NCBI RefSeq assembly: GCF_016734765.1
Contig: NZ_JAERQE010000032.1
Coordinates: 1 to 57,877, forward strand
DNA: 57,877 nucleotides
Source: Microvirga soli
GTDB lineage: Bacteria > Pseudomonadota > Alphaproteobacteria > Rhizobiales > Beijerinckiaceae
Direction: 5' to 3'
Positions 50,222 through 57,877 of this stretch are shown here, piece by piece. A model generated the notes under the pieces. It did not search any database and was not told the DNA's origin. It worked only from the letters and a program-made list of their open reading frames with translations. Made by a program: the position numbers and the translations under genes. Numbering within the stretch: the first letter of the stretch is position 1; every line of letters starts with the position of its first letter.

Positions 50222-52618
50222 GTGTCAATGACTGAAAGGGGCCACTCCAAAACGGCCACCGGCGCCTCTTCCCATAGGGAAAGCGATAAGCAGCGCCTTG
50301 CCGAACTGGAGAAGCGTGTTCGCGCGCTGGAAACCGCGCTTCATGTGGCCAACGGCAAGTTGCAGATTGCTCTCGAGATGGGCAAGCTGAGTGCGTGGGA
50401 GCGTGATCTCGAAACCGACAAGATGAGTGGCACTCCCACCCTCCTGGCGACTCTCGGTCTGCCCTCGGGGGCTGAGCCGACATTTGAAGATCTTGAGCGG
50501 ATTTTCCATCCTGCCGACGTGGAGCGGGTCAGGCAGGCCATCTCATATGCCGAGCGGACAAATACCCGGATCAACATCGAGCACCGGATCGTCAAGCCTG
50601 ACGGGCGCATCACGCGGATCCTGGTGCAGGGCGGGCATGTCTACGAGAATGGAAAGCCCGTTCGCCATTTCGGCATCGTTCAGGACGTTACCGAGCGGGA
50701 ACAGATCAAGGAAGAGATCCAGCACACACAGCGTCGTCAGGAATTCCTTCTGGACCTCAATGACCAGCTGCGCAGCCTCGATGATCCGGATGCGATCATG
50801 GAAACCACGGCTCAAAGCCTGGGACGGCTTCTGAGGGTCGATTGCGCCGGCTACGGTGAGGTTGATGAGAGCCGAGGGGTTATCCTGGTCGAACGGGAAT
50901 GGTCGAAGGGTGTCATCAGCAACGAGGGTCGGGCCTACCGCCTTTATGACTTTCTCCCCACCCTGATGGCCGAGCTCAAGAATGGGCGCCCCATCTTTGT
51001 CGAGGACATCAGAAACGACCCCCGTGCGAGCAACCCGGCCGTCCAGACGGCCTACAGTACCATCAATGCGCGATCTGCCCTGGCTGTGCCCCTGCTCAAG
51101 GACCAGAAGCTGACCGCCATTCTCTACATGCATTCAGCCGAACCACGAGCCTGGACCACGGATGATCTCACCCTGGCGGAGGATGTGGCCGAACGCACCT
51201 GGACGGCCGTGGAGAAGGCGCGTGCCGAGATGGATCTCACGGAGACGGACGCCAAGCTCCGCCTGATCGCCGAGTCTCTTCCGGCCCTGGTCTGGATTCT
51301 CAATCCGCAGACGGAGCTTCTCTACACCAACCAGCGGTGGGTGACCTATTCGGGCCTTCCCCGGGAAGAGGCGCTCGGCCACAGCTGGACGCGGGCCATT
51401 CATCCCGACGACATGGCCAGAATGAGTGAGGAACTGGTCCCGGTCGTCACCCTCCACACCCCCTATACGACGGAAGCAAGATACAGATCGCACGAGGGTC
51501 ACTATCGCTGGCATCTAATCCAGGGCGCTCCCATCCACTCCTCAACCGGAGAGTTCAAGGGTTGGGTCGGCACCAGCGTCGACATCCACGATCTCAAGGT
51601 CACGGAAGATGCCCTGCGCAAAAGCGAGGAGCAGCTTCGCATCGCTCTTCAGGCGGCCAAGATGGGGGACTGGAGCTGGGATTCAGCCACGAACCTGGTG
51701 AGCCATTCTGATCGTGCGGCCGAGATTATCGGTGCGCCCCTCGGGTCGAGCGTGAGGCCGGAAGAGATCCGTGAGAGAATCCATCCGGCCGATCTGCCTC
51801 AGATGATCAAGGCCAAAGAAAAAGCACGCGAGACAGGGCAACCCTACAGCGTCCAATACCGCATGAGGCGCTTCAACGACGGGGCCGAGATCTGGATTGC
51901 CATCCAGGCACAGACGACCCTGAACGAGGATGGGACCCTTGTCACCAGCGGCATCATCCAGGACATTACCGAAAGCAAGCACGCTGAGGAACGCCAGCAG
52001 TTGCTGATCCGTGAGCTGCACCACCGGGTCAAGAACACGCTCGCCACCGTCCAGGCCATCGTAGGATCCACCGCCCGCACCGCATCCAGCATCGACGAGT
52101 TCTACCAGGGCTTCGTCGGCCGCATCGTGTCGCTTGCCCGCACCCACAACCTGCTCACCGAGGACCTGTGGCAGAAGGCTGCCCTCGAGGACCTGATCCA
52201 GACCGAACTCGGCCCCTACGAGGACGGCGCCCGCAACCGCATCACCGTCGAAGGCCCGCACGTGGAGCTGCCCTCGGAGGCCGCGGTGCCCATCGGCATG
52301 GCCATTCACGAGCTCACCACGAATGCGGCCAAGCACGGGGCGCTCTCCACCTTCGGTGGTCAGGTGGAGGTGCGCTGGCGGGTGGAGCCGGGCGAGGAGC
52401 GGCCGGTGCTGCATTTCACCTGGACGGAGCATGGCGGGCCGCGGGTGAGCACGCCCACCCGCCAAGGCTTCGGCTCGCGCCTGCTGCAACGGGTCCTGGC
52501 AACCCAGCTCCAAGCCCAGGTGCAGATGAGCTTTCCGCAGGACGGCCTGCGCTTCGCCATGACCATGGAAATTCCCGGCGAACCAGCCATCTTCAACCCG
52601 GATCGTCCGGGGAGTTAA
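50222..52618 (+). CDS. PAS/GAF HWE sensor histidine kinase, first of tandem pair
   Basis: A 798-residue soluble kinase. An N-terminal coiled coil (KQRLAELEKRVRALETALHV) precedes a PAS domain (about 40-160), a GAF domain (about 175-340, VDCAGYGEVDESRGVILVER), two PAS domains (about 350-460 and 470-590) and an HWE kinase core from RELHHRVKNTLATVQAIVG with phospho-acceptor His601. N box is MAIHELTTNAAKHGALS; FTWTEHGGPRV carries the W-E. GTG at 50222 or ATG at 50228 may be the start. The core DNA is almost identical to that of the next gene. The stop is 126 bp from the next start; no response regulator is adjacent. Confidence 0.92.
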   Translation: MSMTERGHSKTATGASSHRESDKQRLAELEKRVRALETALHVANGKLQIALEMGKLSAWERDLETDKMSGTPTLLATLGLPSGAEPTFEDLERIFHPADVERVRQAISYAERTNTRINIEHRIVKPDGRITRILVQGGHVYENGKPVRHFGIVQDVTEREQIKEEIQHTQRRQEFLLDLNDQLRSLDDPDAIMETTAQSLGRLLRVDCAGYGEVDESRGVILVEREWSKGVISNEGRAYRLYDFLPTLMAELKNGRPIFVEDIRNDPRASNPAVQTAYSTINARSALAVPLLKDQKLTAILYMHSAEPRAWTTDDLTLAEDVAERTWTAVEKARAEMDLTETDAKLRLIAESLPALVWILNPQTELLYTNQRWVTYSGLPREEALGHSWTRAIHPDDMARMSEELVPVVTLHTPYTTEARYRSHEGHYRWHLIQGAPIHSSTGEFKGWVGTSVDIHDLKVTEDALRKSEEQLRIALQAAKMGDWSWDSATNLVSHSDRAAEIIGAPLGSSVRPEEIRERIHPADLPQMIKAKEKARETGQPYSVQYRMRRFNDGAEIWIAIQAQTTLNEDGTLVTSGIIQDITESKHAEERQQLLIRELHHRVKNTLATVQAIVGSTARTASSIDEFYQGFVGRIVSLARTHNLLTEDLWQKAALEDLIQTELGPYEDGARNRITVEGPHVELPSEAAVPIGMAIHELTTNAAKHGALSTFGGQVEVRWRVEPGEERPVLHFTWTEHGGPRVSTPTRQGFGSRLLQRVLATQLQAQVQMSFPQDGLRFAMTMEIPGEPAIFNPDRPGS
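51995..52512 (+). repeat. Near-identical 518-bp kinase-core block, copy 1
   Basis: Compared base by base with 54506-55023, the only difference I find is G at 52477 against C at 54988. Outside the block both flanks diverge at once. It covers the HWE kinase core from the H box to near the C-terminus. Confidence 0.95.
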
Positions 52619-52744
52619 CCTTTTCCTGGATATACTGCCGTTTCCTGAATTATTGCCACCTTCTCAGCATGAGTTTACGGCATGAGGTGACGTAGCCTCC
52701 GGAAATGCTTAGAAAGCAGCAGACGCAGCTCAAGAGCATTCTTT

Positions 52745-55120
52745 ATGATCAACAGGGTCGACGTTCCTCCCTTTCCAAGAGCCGCACCGCAGGGCGAGCG
52801 GCAGCCGGATGTCCAGGAAAAAGGCCGAGACATGAGCGGGACGCAGTCGCGCGAAAACAGCGCCATGCTGCGTCTGGCGCTCGAGATCGGCCGCCTGGGT
52901 TCATGGGAGCGGGATCTCGTGACGAACGAGATGACGGCTAGTCCGATCTGCAGGACCCACCTCGGACTGCCTGCCGATGAGCCTTTGAGCTTCGAAAAGC
53001 TGAAGAAGCTGCAGCATCCGGGCGATGTCGAGCGCATCAACCAGGCCGTCACCTACGCGCTGGCAACGCGCTCCGACTTCAGCATAGAACACCGCATCGT
53101 CCGCCCCGACGGCTATATCGGGCGCCTCCTCGTGAGGGGCACACCGATCTTTGAGAACGGCAGCCCTGTTCGTCTGGTGGGCGTCACGCAGGACGTGACT
53201 GAGCGGGAGCGAGCCAAGGAAGAGATCAAGGATGCCCAGCGCCGGCAGGAATATCTCCTGAAGCTCAATGAGCAGCTCCGGGACGCCAAGGACCCTTTTG
53301 CGATCATGGAGGCGACAGCCCAAAGCATCGGCCAACTCTTGAAGGTAGATTGTGTCGGCTACGGCGAAGTCGACGATAATCGTGACATTGTGCTCGTCGA
53401 AAGAGAGTGGTCCAAAGGCGCCATCAGCAACGAAGGCCGCGCCTACCGCCTGCGGGAGTTCCTGCATGGCATGATCGACGATTCTAAAGATGGCAAGGTC
53501 CTTGCCATCGCAGACACCGCGACCGATCCGCGGACGAGCGACGCCACGCTCCAAAGCTTCTACAGCACCATCAATGCCAGGGCCGTTCTCACTGTCCCGC
53601 TGCTCAAGGACGGCCAGATCACAGCGATTCTCTATGTTACCTCGTCCATGCCCCGGTCCTGGACGAAGGAAGATCTGTCCCTCGTTGAGGACGTCGCCGA
53701 GCGCACCTGGATTGCGGTCGAGAAGGTGCGGGCTGAACATGATCTCCGCGAGACCGAAGATCGGATGAGGATGTTCACGGAGGCGCTTCCCGGTTTCGCC
53801 TATATCACGACAACGGAACTGGAGCTGCTTTACGTCAATGATCGCAGCTGGTCCGCATTCACCGGTCTGAGCTTAGAGCAAGCTCTTGGTCATGGCTGGC
53901 TCTCTGCCGTTCACCCCGACGACGTAGCACGATTGGCGCAGGAAGCCCGCAGCGACGACCGTGACCTCCAAGCCGTGGAATTGCGGTATCGGGCAGCGGA
54001 TGGCACCTATCGTTGGTATCTGGCCCGTGTTGTTGCCTACTACGATCGGAACGGCGAGTTCAAAGGCCGGATCGGGACGAGCATCGACATCCATAGCCTC
54101 AAGGAGACGGAAGCGGCTCTGCGCGAGAGCGAGGAGCGTCTGGCGCTGGCACAGCGCGCCGCGCGGATCGGCGTCTTCGATTGGGATGTATCCAGCGGAG
54201 TTATCACCTGGACTCCCGAGCAGGAGCAGATGTTCGGGATCGAAGTCGGCAGTTTCGAAGAAAATTACGAAGGCTGGAGCTCCCGCGTTCACCCGGCCGA
54301 TGTTGCCGCGTTCGAGAAGAACTTCCGCGAGGCTGTTCCCCGGGGCGATCAGGAGCTGGCCTTCGCTTACCGAATTGTCCTGCCGGATGGCTCCTTCCGC
54401 CACATCGAGGGCCGAATGGTGATCTTCTATGCGCCGGACGGCGCTCCGAAGAGGATCATCGGTGTCAACATCGATGTCACCAAGCACAAGCAGGCGGAGC
54501 ATCGTCAGCAGTTGCTGATCCGTGAGCTGCACCACCGGGTCAAGAACACGCTCGCCACCGTCCAGGCCATCGTAGGATCCACCGCCCGCACCGCATCCAG
54601 CATCGACGAGTTCTACCAGGGCTTCGTCGGCCGCATCGTGTCGCTTGCCCGCACCCACAACCTGCTCACCGAGGACCTGTGGCAGAAGGCTGCCCTCGAG
54701 GACCTGATCCAGACCGAACTCGGCCCCTACGAGGACGGCGCCCGCAACCGCATCACCGTCGAAGGCCCGCACGTGGAGCTGCCCTCGGAGGCCGCGGTGC
54801 CCATCGGCATGGCCATTCACGAGCTCACCACGAATGCGGCCAAGCACGGGGCGCTCTCCACCTTCGGTGGTCAGGTGGAGGTGCGCTGGCGGGTGGAGCC
54901 GGGCGAGGAGCGGCCGGTGCTGCATTTCACCTGGACGGAGCATGGCGGGCCGCGGGTGAGCACGCCCACCCGCCAAGGCTTCGGCTCCCGCCTGCTGCAA
55001 CGGGTCCTGGCAACCCAGCTCCAGGCGGACGTCTCCATGGACTTCCCCGAGGAAGGGCTTCGTTTCGCCATGACCCTGCCGATCCCCGGTGCACCGCCGA
55101 TCTTCAACCCGGATCAATGA
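52745..55120 (+). CDS. PAS/GAF HWE sensor histidine kinase, second of tandem pair
   Basis: A 791-residue kinase with the same order as its neighbour: PAS, GAF (VDCVGYGEVDDNRDIVLVER), two PAS domains and the HWE core (His597 in RELHHRVKN). The sensor half is homologous but clearly diverged (for example IGRLGSWERDLVTNEMTASP against MGKLSAWERDLETDKMSGTP), so the two probably sense different signals while keeping one kinase output. ATG at 52745 or at 52832 (MSGTQSREN) may be the start. The C-terminal 30 residues differ again. It is followed four bases later by the isochorismatase-family gene. Confidence 0.92.
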   Translation: MINRVDVPPFPRAAPQGERQPDVQEKGRDMSGTQSRENSAMLRLALEIGRLGSWERDLVTNEMTASPICRTHLGLPADEPLSFEKLKKLQHPGDVERINQAVTYALATRSDFSIEHRIVRPDGYIGRLLVRGTPIFENGSPVRLVGVTQDVTERERAKEEIKDAQRRQEYLLKLNEQLRDAKDPFAIMEATAQSIGQLLKVDCVGYGEVDDNRDIVLVEREWSKGAISNEGRAYRLREFLHGMIDDSKDGKVLAIADTATDPRTSDATLQSFYSTINARAVLTVPLLKDGQITAILYVTSSMPRSWTKEDLSLVEDVAERTWIAVEKVRAEHDLRETEDRMRMFTEALPGFAYITTTELELLYVNDRSWSAFTGLSLEQALGHGWLSAVHPDDVARLAQEARSDDRDLQAVELRYRAADGTYRWYLARVVAYYDRNGEFKGRIGTSIDIHSLKETEAALRESEERLALAQRAARIGVFDWDVSSGVITWTPEQEQMFGIEVGSFEENYEGWSSRVHPADVAAFEKNFREAVPRGDQELAFAYRIVLPDGSFRHIEGRMVIFYAPDGAPKRIIGVNIDVTKHKQAEHRQQLLIRELHHRVKNTLATVQAIVGSTARTASSIDEFYQGFVGRIVSLARTHNLLTEDLWQKAALEDLIQTELGPYEDGARNRITVEGPHVELPSEAAVPIGMAIHELTTNAAKHGALSTFGGQVEVRWRVEPGEERPVLHFTWTEHGGPRVSTPTRQGFGSRLLQRVLATQLQADVSMDFPEEGLRFAMTLPIPGAPPIFNPDQ
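54506..55023 (+). repeat. Near-identical 518-bp kinase-core block, copy 2
   Basis: Partner of 51995-52512, offset 2511 bp, 517 of 518 bases equal by direct reading. Confidence 0.95.
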
Positions 55121-55124
55121 TGCC

Positions 55125-55682
55125 ATGCTCATGAACGCAAGCCGCTCGCACCTTGTCGTGGTCGATGTTCAGGCCCGCCTGATGCCCGCGATCCACGAGG
55201 GTGAGAGCCTTGTCCGCAACCTGGCGATCCTGCTGGAAGCCGCCACCCGGCTTAAGGTCCCTGTGACGGTTACGGAGCAGTATCCCAAAGGGCTGGGAGC
55301 CACCCTGCCCTCAGTGGCGGAGGCGCTCCCCGCCGATGCGGTCACCCTGTCGAAGACCACCTTTTCGGCCGCCCGGGAGCCTTCGATTGCGGAGCGGATT
55401 GCGACCCTGCGAGGCAGCGGCCGGGATCACCTCGTGATCTGCGGGGCCGAGGCGCATATCTGCGTGCTGCAGACCGCCCTGGAGTTCAGGACGTCAGGCT
55501 ACGAGGTCTTCGTGGTGGCCGATGCGGTGTCGAGCCGCTCGCCTCACAGCGTCAGCGCCGCCTGCGCGCGCCTGCTGCATGCGGGATGCCATTGGGTGAC
55601 CACGGAGATGGTGGCTTTCGAATGGATGGAACGAGCCGCGACTGACGAGTTCCGCGCCCTGGCTCCGCTGTTCAAAGACTAG
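55125..55682 (+). CDS. Isochorismatase-family cysteine hydrolase
   Basis: A 185-residue hydrolase of the isochorismatase/YcaC group. The triad is visible: Asp14 in LVVVDVQARLMP, Lys77 in VTLSKTTFSA, Cys113 in AEAHICVLQTALE. The cis-peptide region ICGAEAH is typical. Substrate unknown. It starts four bases after the second HWE kinase stop and may be co-transcribed; its end overlaps the convergent membrane protein gene by 11 bp. Confidence 0.92.
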   Translation: MLMNASRSHLVVVDVQARLMPAIHEGESLVRNLAILLEAATRLKVPVTVTEQYPKGLGATLPSVAEALPADAVTLSKTTFSAAREPSIAERIATLRGSGRDHLVICGAEAHICVLQTALEFRTSGYEVFVVADAVSSRSPHSVSAACARLLHAGCHWVTTEMVAFEWMERAATDEFRALAPLFKD

Positions 55683-56628
55683 CCGACGAACTGCCCTCGC
55701 CACCGGCCGCGATGAACTCCTTCAGCTCGTCCAGGGACTGGAAGCGGAAGGTGCCGCCTGGGGTCTGAGCCTCGATCGAGCCATCCGAGAACATGACGTA
55801 CTTGTTGTCGCCGGAATTGTAGGTGCCGATAACCGTGGCCGGCCCCTCCTCGTCGGATTCTGCCTTGTCCTCGGAAGGGGCTTCCTGATCGGCCTCTGCA
55901 ACGACAGGCTCGCCGTCGCGTTGCGGCTCTGCGTCGACTTCATCGTCCAGAACGGGCTCCTGAGGCTTATCGCCCTGGGCGCGCTCCTCGACCTCAGGCT
56001 CACGCTCGGCATGATCGAGCGCATCGAGGTCGAGACCGGGTTCTGCAACGAGGTGATCCTGCTCGTCGTTGCGCTGGCGGTCAGCGAGGAGGAAGTCCGG
56101 CACCTTGAGGTCCTGCTCCAACTCGTCCTCGGCAGGCGGGGCAATCGGGGTGGTTCTCGGCGGGAAGGGAATGACAGGCGCCACTTCCCTGTCCTCGGGC
56201 CACTCGGCCGCCACCACGGGCCTGTCCTCGGGCTCATCCTGCTCGCGTGTCTCCTGCTCCTCGAAGAGAGGAAGGGTCGGCTGGTTCTCGTCGGCACGCT
56301 CCTCGTAGGCTCCGGCCGCCTCTGCGGCCGCAAGGCCGCCGGCAAGCCCTGCACCGGCACCTGCAAGCGCTCCAGGCGCGCGATGGCTCAGGCCGAGCTC
56401 ATCTGCTTCGAAGCCGGTCTGCGATCCTGAAAGGTGTCTCTCGATCTTCGCCAGCTTGGAGACCGCCGCCGCGATGCCGAGAAGAAGCGCGCCGCTTGCG
56501 GCCGTGACGCTGCCCGCGATCACCATGGTCCAGCCGCGCTCGACCAGAACGATATCCCATCCGAAGAAAGCCGCCAGCAATCCACCGAGGATCATCGCAA
56601 GAGCGAGGGCTAGAAGAGCGATGATCAT
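55672..56628 (-). CDS. Membrane protein with long acidic linker
   Basis: A 318-residue protein. Two membrane helices (MIIALLALALAMILGGLLAA; GWTMVIAGSVTAASGALLLG) are followed by a Gly/Ala stretch and about 170 acidic, probably disordered residues (EERADENQPTLPLFEEQETR; DDEVDAEPQRDGEPVVAEAD). The C-terminal 45 residues are compact (VIGTYNSGDNKYVMFSDGSI, then EAQTPGGTFRFQSLDELKEF), a domain common in Hyphomicrobiales membrane proteins. Function unknown. The start is unambiguous (ATG 56628). Confidence 0.82.
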   Translation of the reverse strand: MIIALLALALAMILGGLLAAFFGWDIVLVERGWTMVIAGSVTAASGALLLGIAAAVSKLAKIERHLSGSQTGFEADELGLSHRAPGALAGAGAGLAGGLAAAEAAGAYEERADENQPTLPLFEEQETREQDEPEDRPVVAAEWPEDREVAPVIPFPPRTTPIAPPAEDELEQDLKVPDFLLADRQRNDEQDHLVAEPGLDLDALDHAEREPEVEERAQGDKPQEPVLDDEVDAEPQRDGEPVVAEADQEAPSEDKAESDEEGPATVIGTYNSGDNKYVMFSDGSIEAQTPGGTFRFQSLDELKEFIAAGGEGSSSASL

Positions 56629-56808
56629 GCCGTCTCCATCATACGCAAACCAAAGATTACCCAGGAAAAGCTATGCTTCTATAGGCAAAAGACAACCGGC
56701 TGTGAAGCTTGAGCAGAAAAAAGTCCGGAGCTTGGCCGTTGCTCTTGGGCCCCCGGCGCTTTAACTAACGCTCAAGCGCATCGGGCGATGCGCGGTCGCA
56801 CAAGACGG

Positions 56809-56856
56809 GCATCGGATCGACCCCAAAGTCGCCACTAGTTTCAGGTCCGATGCTCC
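56809..56856. repeat. Intergenic repeat, GAGCATCGGA family
   Basis: GCATCGGATCGACCCCAAAG ... TTTCAGGTCCGATGC is a hairpin like those at 11700-11814 and 14078-14127, here directly upstream of the superoxide dismutase gene; GCGCATCGGGCGATGCGC (56776-56793) is a further short hairpin. The gap 56629-56883 has no other feature seen. Confidence 0.6.
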
Positions 56857-56883
56857 GGGTCGCTCAATTCAAAGGAGACGCCG

Positions 56884-57483
56884 ATGTCGTTCACTCTGCC
56901 CGAACTGCCTTACGCCTATGATGCCCTGCAGCCCTACATGTCGCGGGAAACCCTGGAGTTTCACCATGACAAGCACCATGCAGCCTACGTCAACACCGGC
57001 AATAACCTGCTGAAGGGCACGGAATTCGAAGGCAAGAGCGTCGAGGAGGTCGTGAAGGGCTCCTACGGCAAGAACCAGGCCCTCTTCAACAATGCGGGAC
57101 AGCATTACAACCACATCCACTTCTGGATGTGGATGAAGCCGAACGGCGGCGGCGCCTTGCCGGGCAAGCTCGAGAAGAAGATCGTCGAGGATCTCGGCTC
57201 CGTCGACAAGATGAAGGAAGACTTCATCCAGGCCGGCGTCAGCCAGTTCGGCTCGGGATGGGCCTGGCTCGCGCTCAAGGACGGCAAGATCACCGTCATG
57301 AAGACTCCGAACGGCGAGAACCCGCTGGTGCACGGCGCCCAGCCGATTCTCGGCTGCGACGTGTGGGAGCATTCCTACTACATCGACTACCGCAACCGTC
57401 GCCCCGACTACGTCAAGGCCTTCCTCGACAACCTGGTGAACTGGGAGCATGTCGAGGAAATGTTCGAGCAGGCGTCCAAGTAA
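56884..57483 (+). CDS. sodB: Superoxide dismutase, iron type (Fe/Mn family)
   Basis: A 199-residue superoxide dismutase. Metal ligands are His27 (ETLEFHHDKH), His78 (AGQHYNHIHFW), Asp160 and His164 (GCDVWEHSYYIDY). Gln74 in NNAGQHYNH is at the position that marks iron-type enzymes (Mn types have Gly there). LPYAYDALQPYMSRETLEFH and NLVNWEHVEEMF are typical. AAAGGAGACG precedes the ATG. Cytoplasmic, as no signal is present. A strong terminator follows. Confidence 0.95.
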   Translation: MSFTLPELPYAYDALQPYMSRETLEFHHDKHHAAYVNTGNNLLKGTEFEGKSVEEVVKGSYGKNQALFNNAGQHYNHIHFWMWMKPNGGGALPGKLEKKIVEDLGSVDKMKEDFIQAGVSQFGSGWAWLALKDGKITVMKTPNGENPLVHGAQPILGCDVWEHSYYIDYRNRRPDYVKAFLDNLVNWEHVEEMFEQASK

Positions 57484-57502
57484 GCGATATACGGCACCGT
57501 CA

Positions 57503-57530
57503 AACGGGCCTCTTCGGAGGCCCGTTTTTG
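57503..57530 (+). terminator. Rho-independent terminator after sodB
   Basis: AAACGGGCCTCTTCGGAGGCCCGTTTTT: a 9-bp stem with a UUCG loop and T-run 20 bp after the sodB stop. Confidence 0.95.
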
Positions 57531-57645
57531 TTTAGCGCTTGGACTGAAGGATGCCTGAATTCTCTTCCTAGGCAGGATATAGAGAGCAATGTAAGCTTGT
57601 ATCGGCCATAACCATTGCGCTTCTGGCTGATCATGGACCTATACG

Positions 57646-57877
57646 ATGCGCTACCTACCAGTTGCCCTCCTTGCGATGCTGGCCGTATCCTCGACCGCAA
57701 GTGCCGAGGATGACTGCGAGGGCGAAACCCAATACGAAATGAATATGTGCGCGGGACGCAGGTTCGATAAGGCGGACAAAGCGATGAACGAGCGCTACAC
57801 AGTCGTCCGTGAAGAATTGTCTGGCGGCTTGAGTCACGCCCGTTGCGGCGATCGACCGGATCCAACCAGCAACAGGA
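57646..57877 (+). CDS. Small secreted LprI/DUF1311-like protein, cut by window end
   Basis: From ATG at 57646 a signal peptide (MRYLPVALLAMLAVSSTASA) is followed by EDDCEGETQYEMNMCAGRRF then DKADKAMNERYTVVREEL. The spacing of Cys, MNxCA and the D-K-A-x-MN-x-x-Y helix fits the LprI N-terminal (DUF1311) family of periplasmic proteins, some of which inhibit lysozyme. The frame stays open to the window edge, but after GGLSHA it no longer looks like the family, while the neighbouring frame reads AAIDRIQ; a frameshift near 57835 is possible. Confidence 0.7.
   Translation, partial: MRYLPVALLAMLAVSSTASAEDDCEGETQYEMNMCAGRRFDKADKAMNERYTVVREELSGGLSHARCGDRPDPTSNR

Noticed and set aside
53873..55132. Antisense frames repeated opposite both HWE kinase cores (51683-52513 and 53873-55132)
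   Set aside because: They recur only because the underlying kinase-core DNA is duplicated; the sense frames carry the kinase motifs.

Overview
The window looks like chromosomal DNA of a GC-rich alphaproteobacterium of the order Hyphomicrobiales, most likely a Methylobacteriaceae-type organism (Microvirga or Methylobacterium relatives). This rests on gene families: MucR, DUF6456, DUF1491, DUF2336, HWE histidine kinases, YcgN and an RcGTA-type gene cluster. The genus is inference.

Positions 1-19,500 hold a gene transfer agent (GTA) structural cluster of the Rhodobacter capsulatus RcGTA type, read on the minus strand from g1 (right) to g15 (left): small and large terminase, portal, two small head proteins, prohead protease, HK97 capsid, head-tail connector g6, adaptor g7, tail terminator g8, tail tube g9, g10, an rcc01693-like protein, tape measure g11, g12, g13, NlpC/P60 g14 and hub g15. 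Gene order is conserved, but the cluster is much modified. The hub gene has an in-frame TGA where the family normally has Trp. The rcc01693-like frame has no start codon. Plus-strand genes for secreted or small proteins break the operon: two trypsin-like proteases, two related lipoproteins and a YdcH-like protein. A glycine-zipper lipoprotein with its own terminator sits between capsid and prohead protease. Most remaining gaps hold palindromic repeats. A partial duplication of the g11 start plus its antisense lipoprotein neighbour is preserved.

Positions 19,800-30,300 hold accessory and housekeeping genes: a large RTX-type secreted protein with seven tandem repeats, a LuxR-type regulator, small secreted and membrane proteins including a PQ-loop protein, an endonuclease/exonuclease/phosphatase-family enzyme, an HWE sensor kinase, an orphan TRAP-type binding protein, and a 25-codon membrane peptide.

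Positions 30,400-47,600 are mostly envelope and core genes: an AI-2E-family permease, a tight three-gene operon (TelA, a DUF6384-like membrane protein and a long coiled-coil protein), YcgN, a class A penicillin-binding protein followed by DUF1214 and DUF1254 proteins, a GNAT enzyme, DUF2336, an AhpD-like protein, DUF1491, a peptidoglycan-binding protein, SufE, DUF6456, a rhodanese, a GlxA-type regulator and MucR.

Positions 48,000-57,877 contain oligopeptidase B, two tandem PAS/GAF HWE kinases whose kinase cores differ at one base in 518 while the rest has diverged (recent gene conversion), an isochorismatase-family hydrolase, an acidic membrane protein, iron-type superoxide dismutase and the start of a small secreted LprI-like protein.
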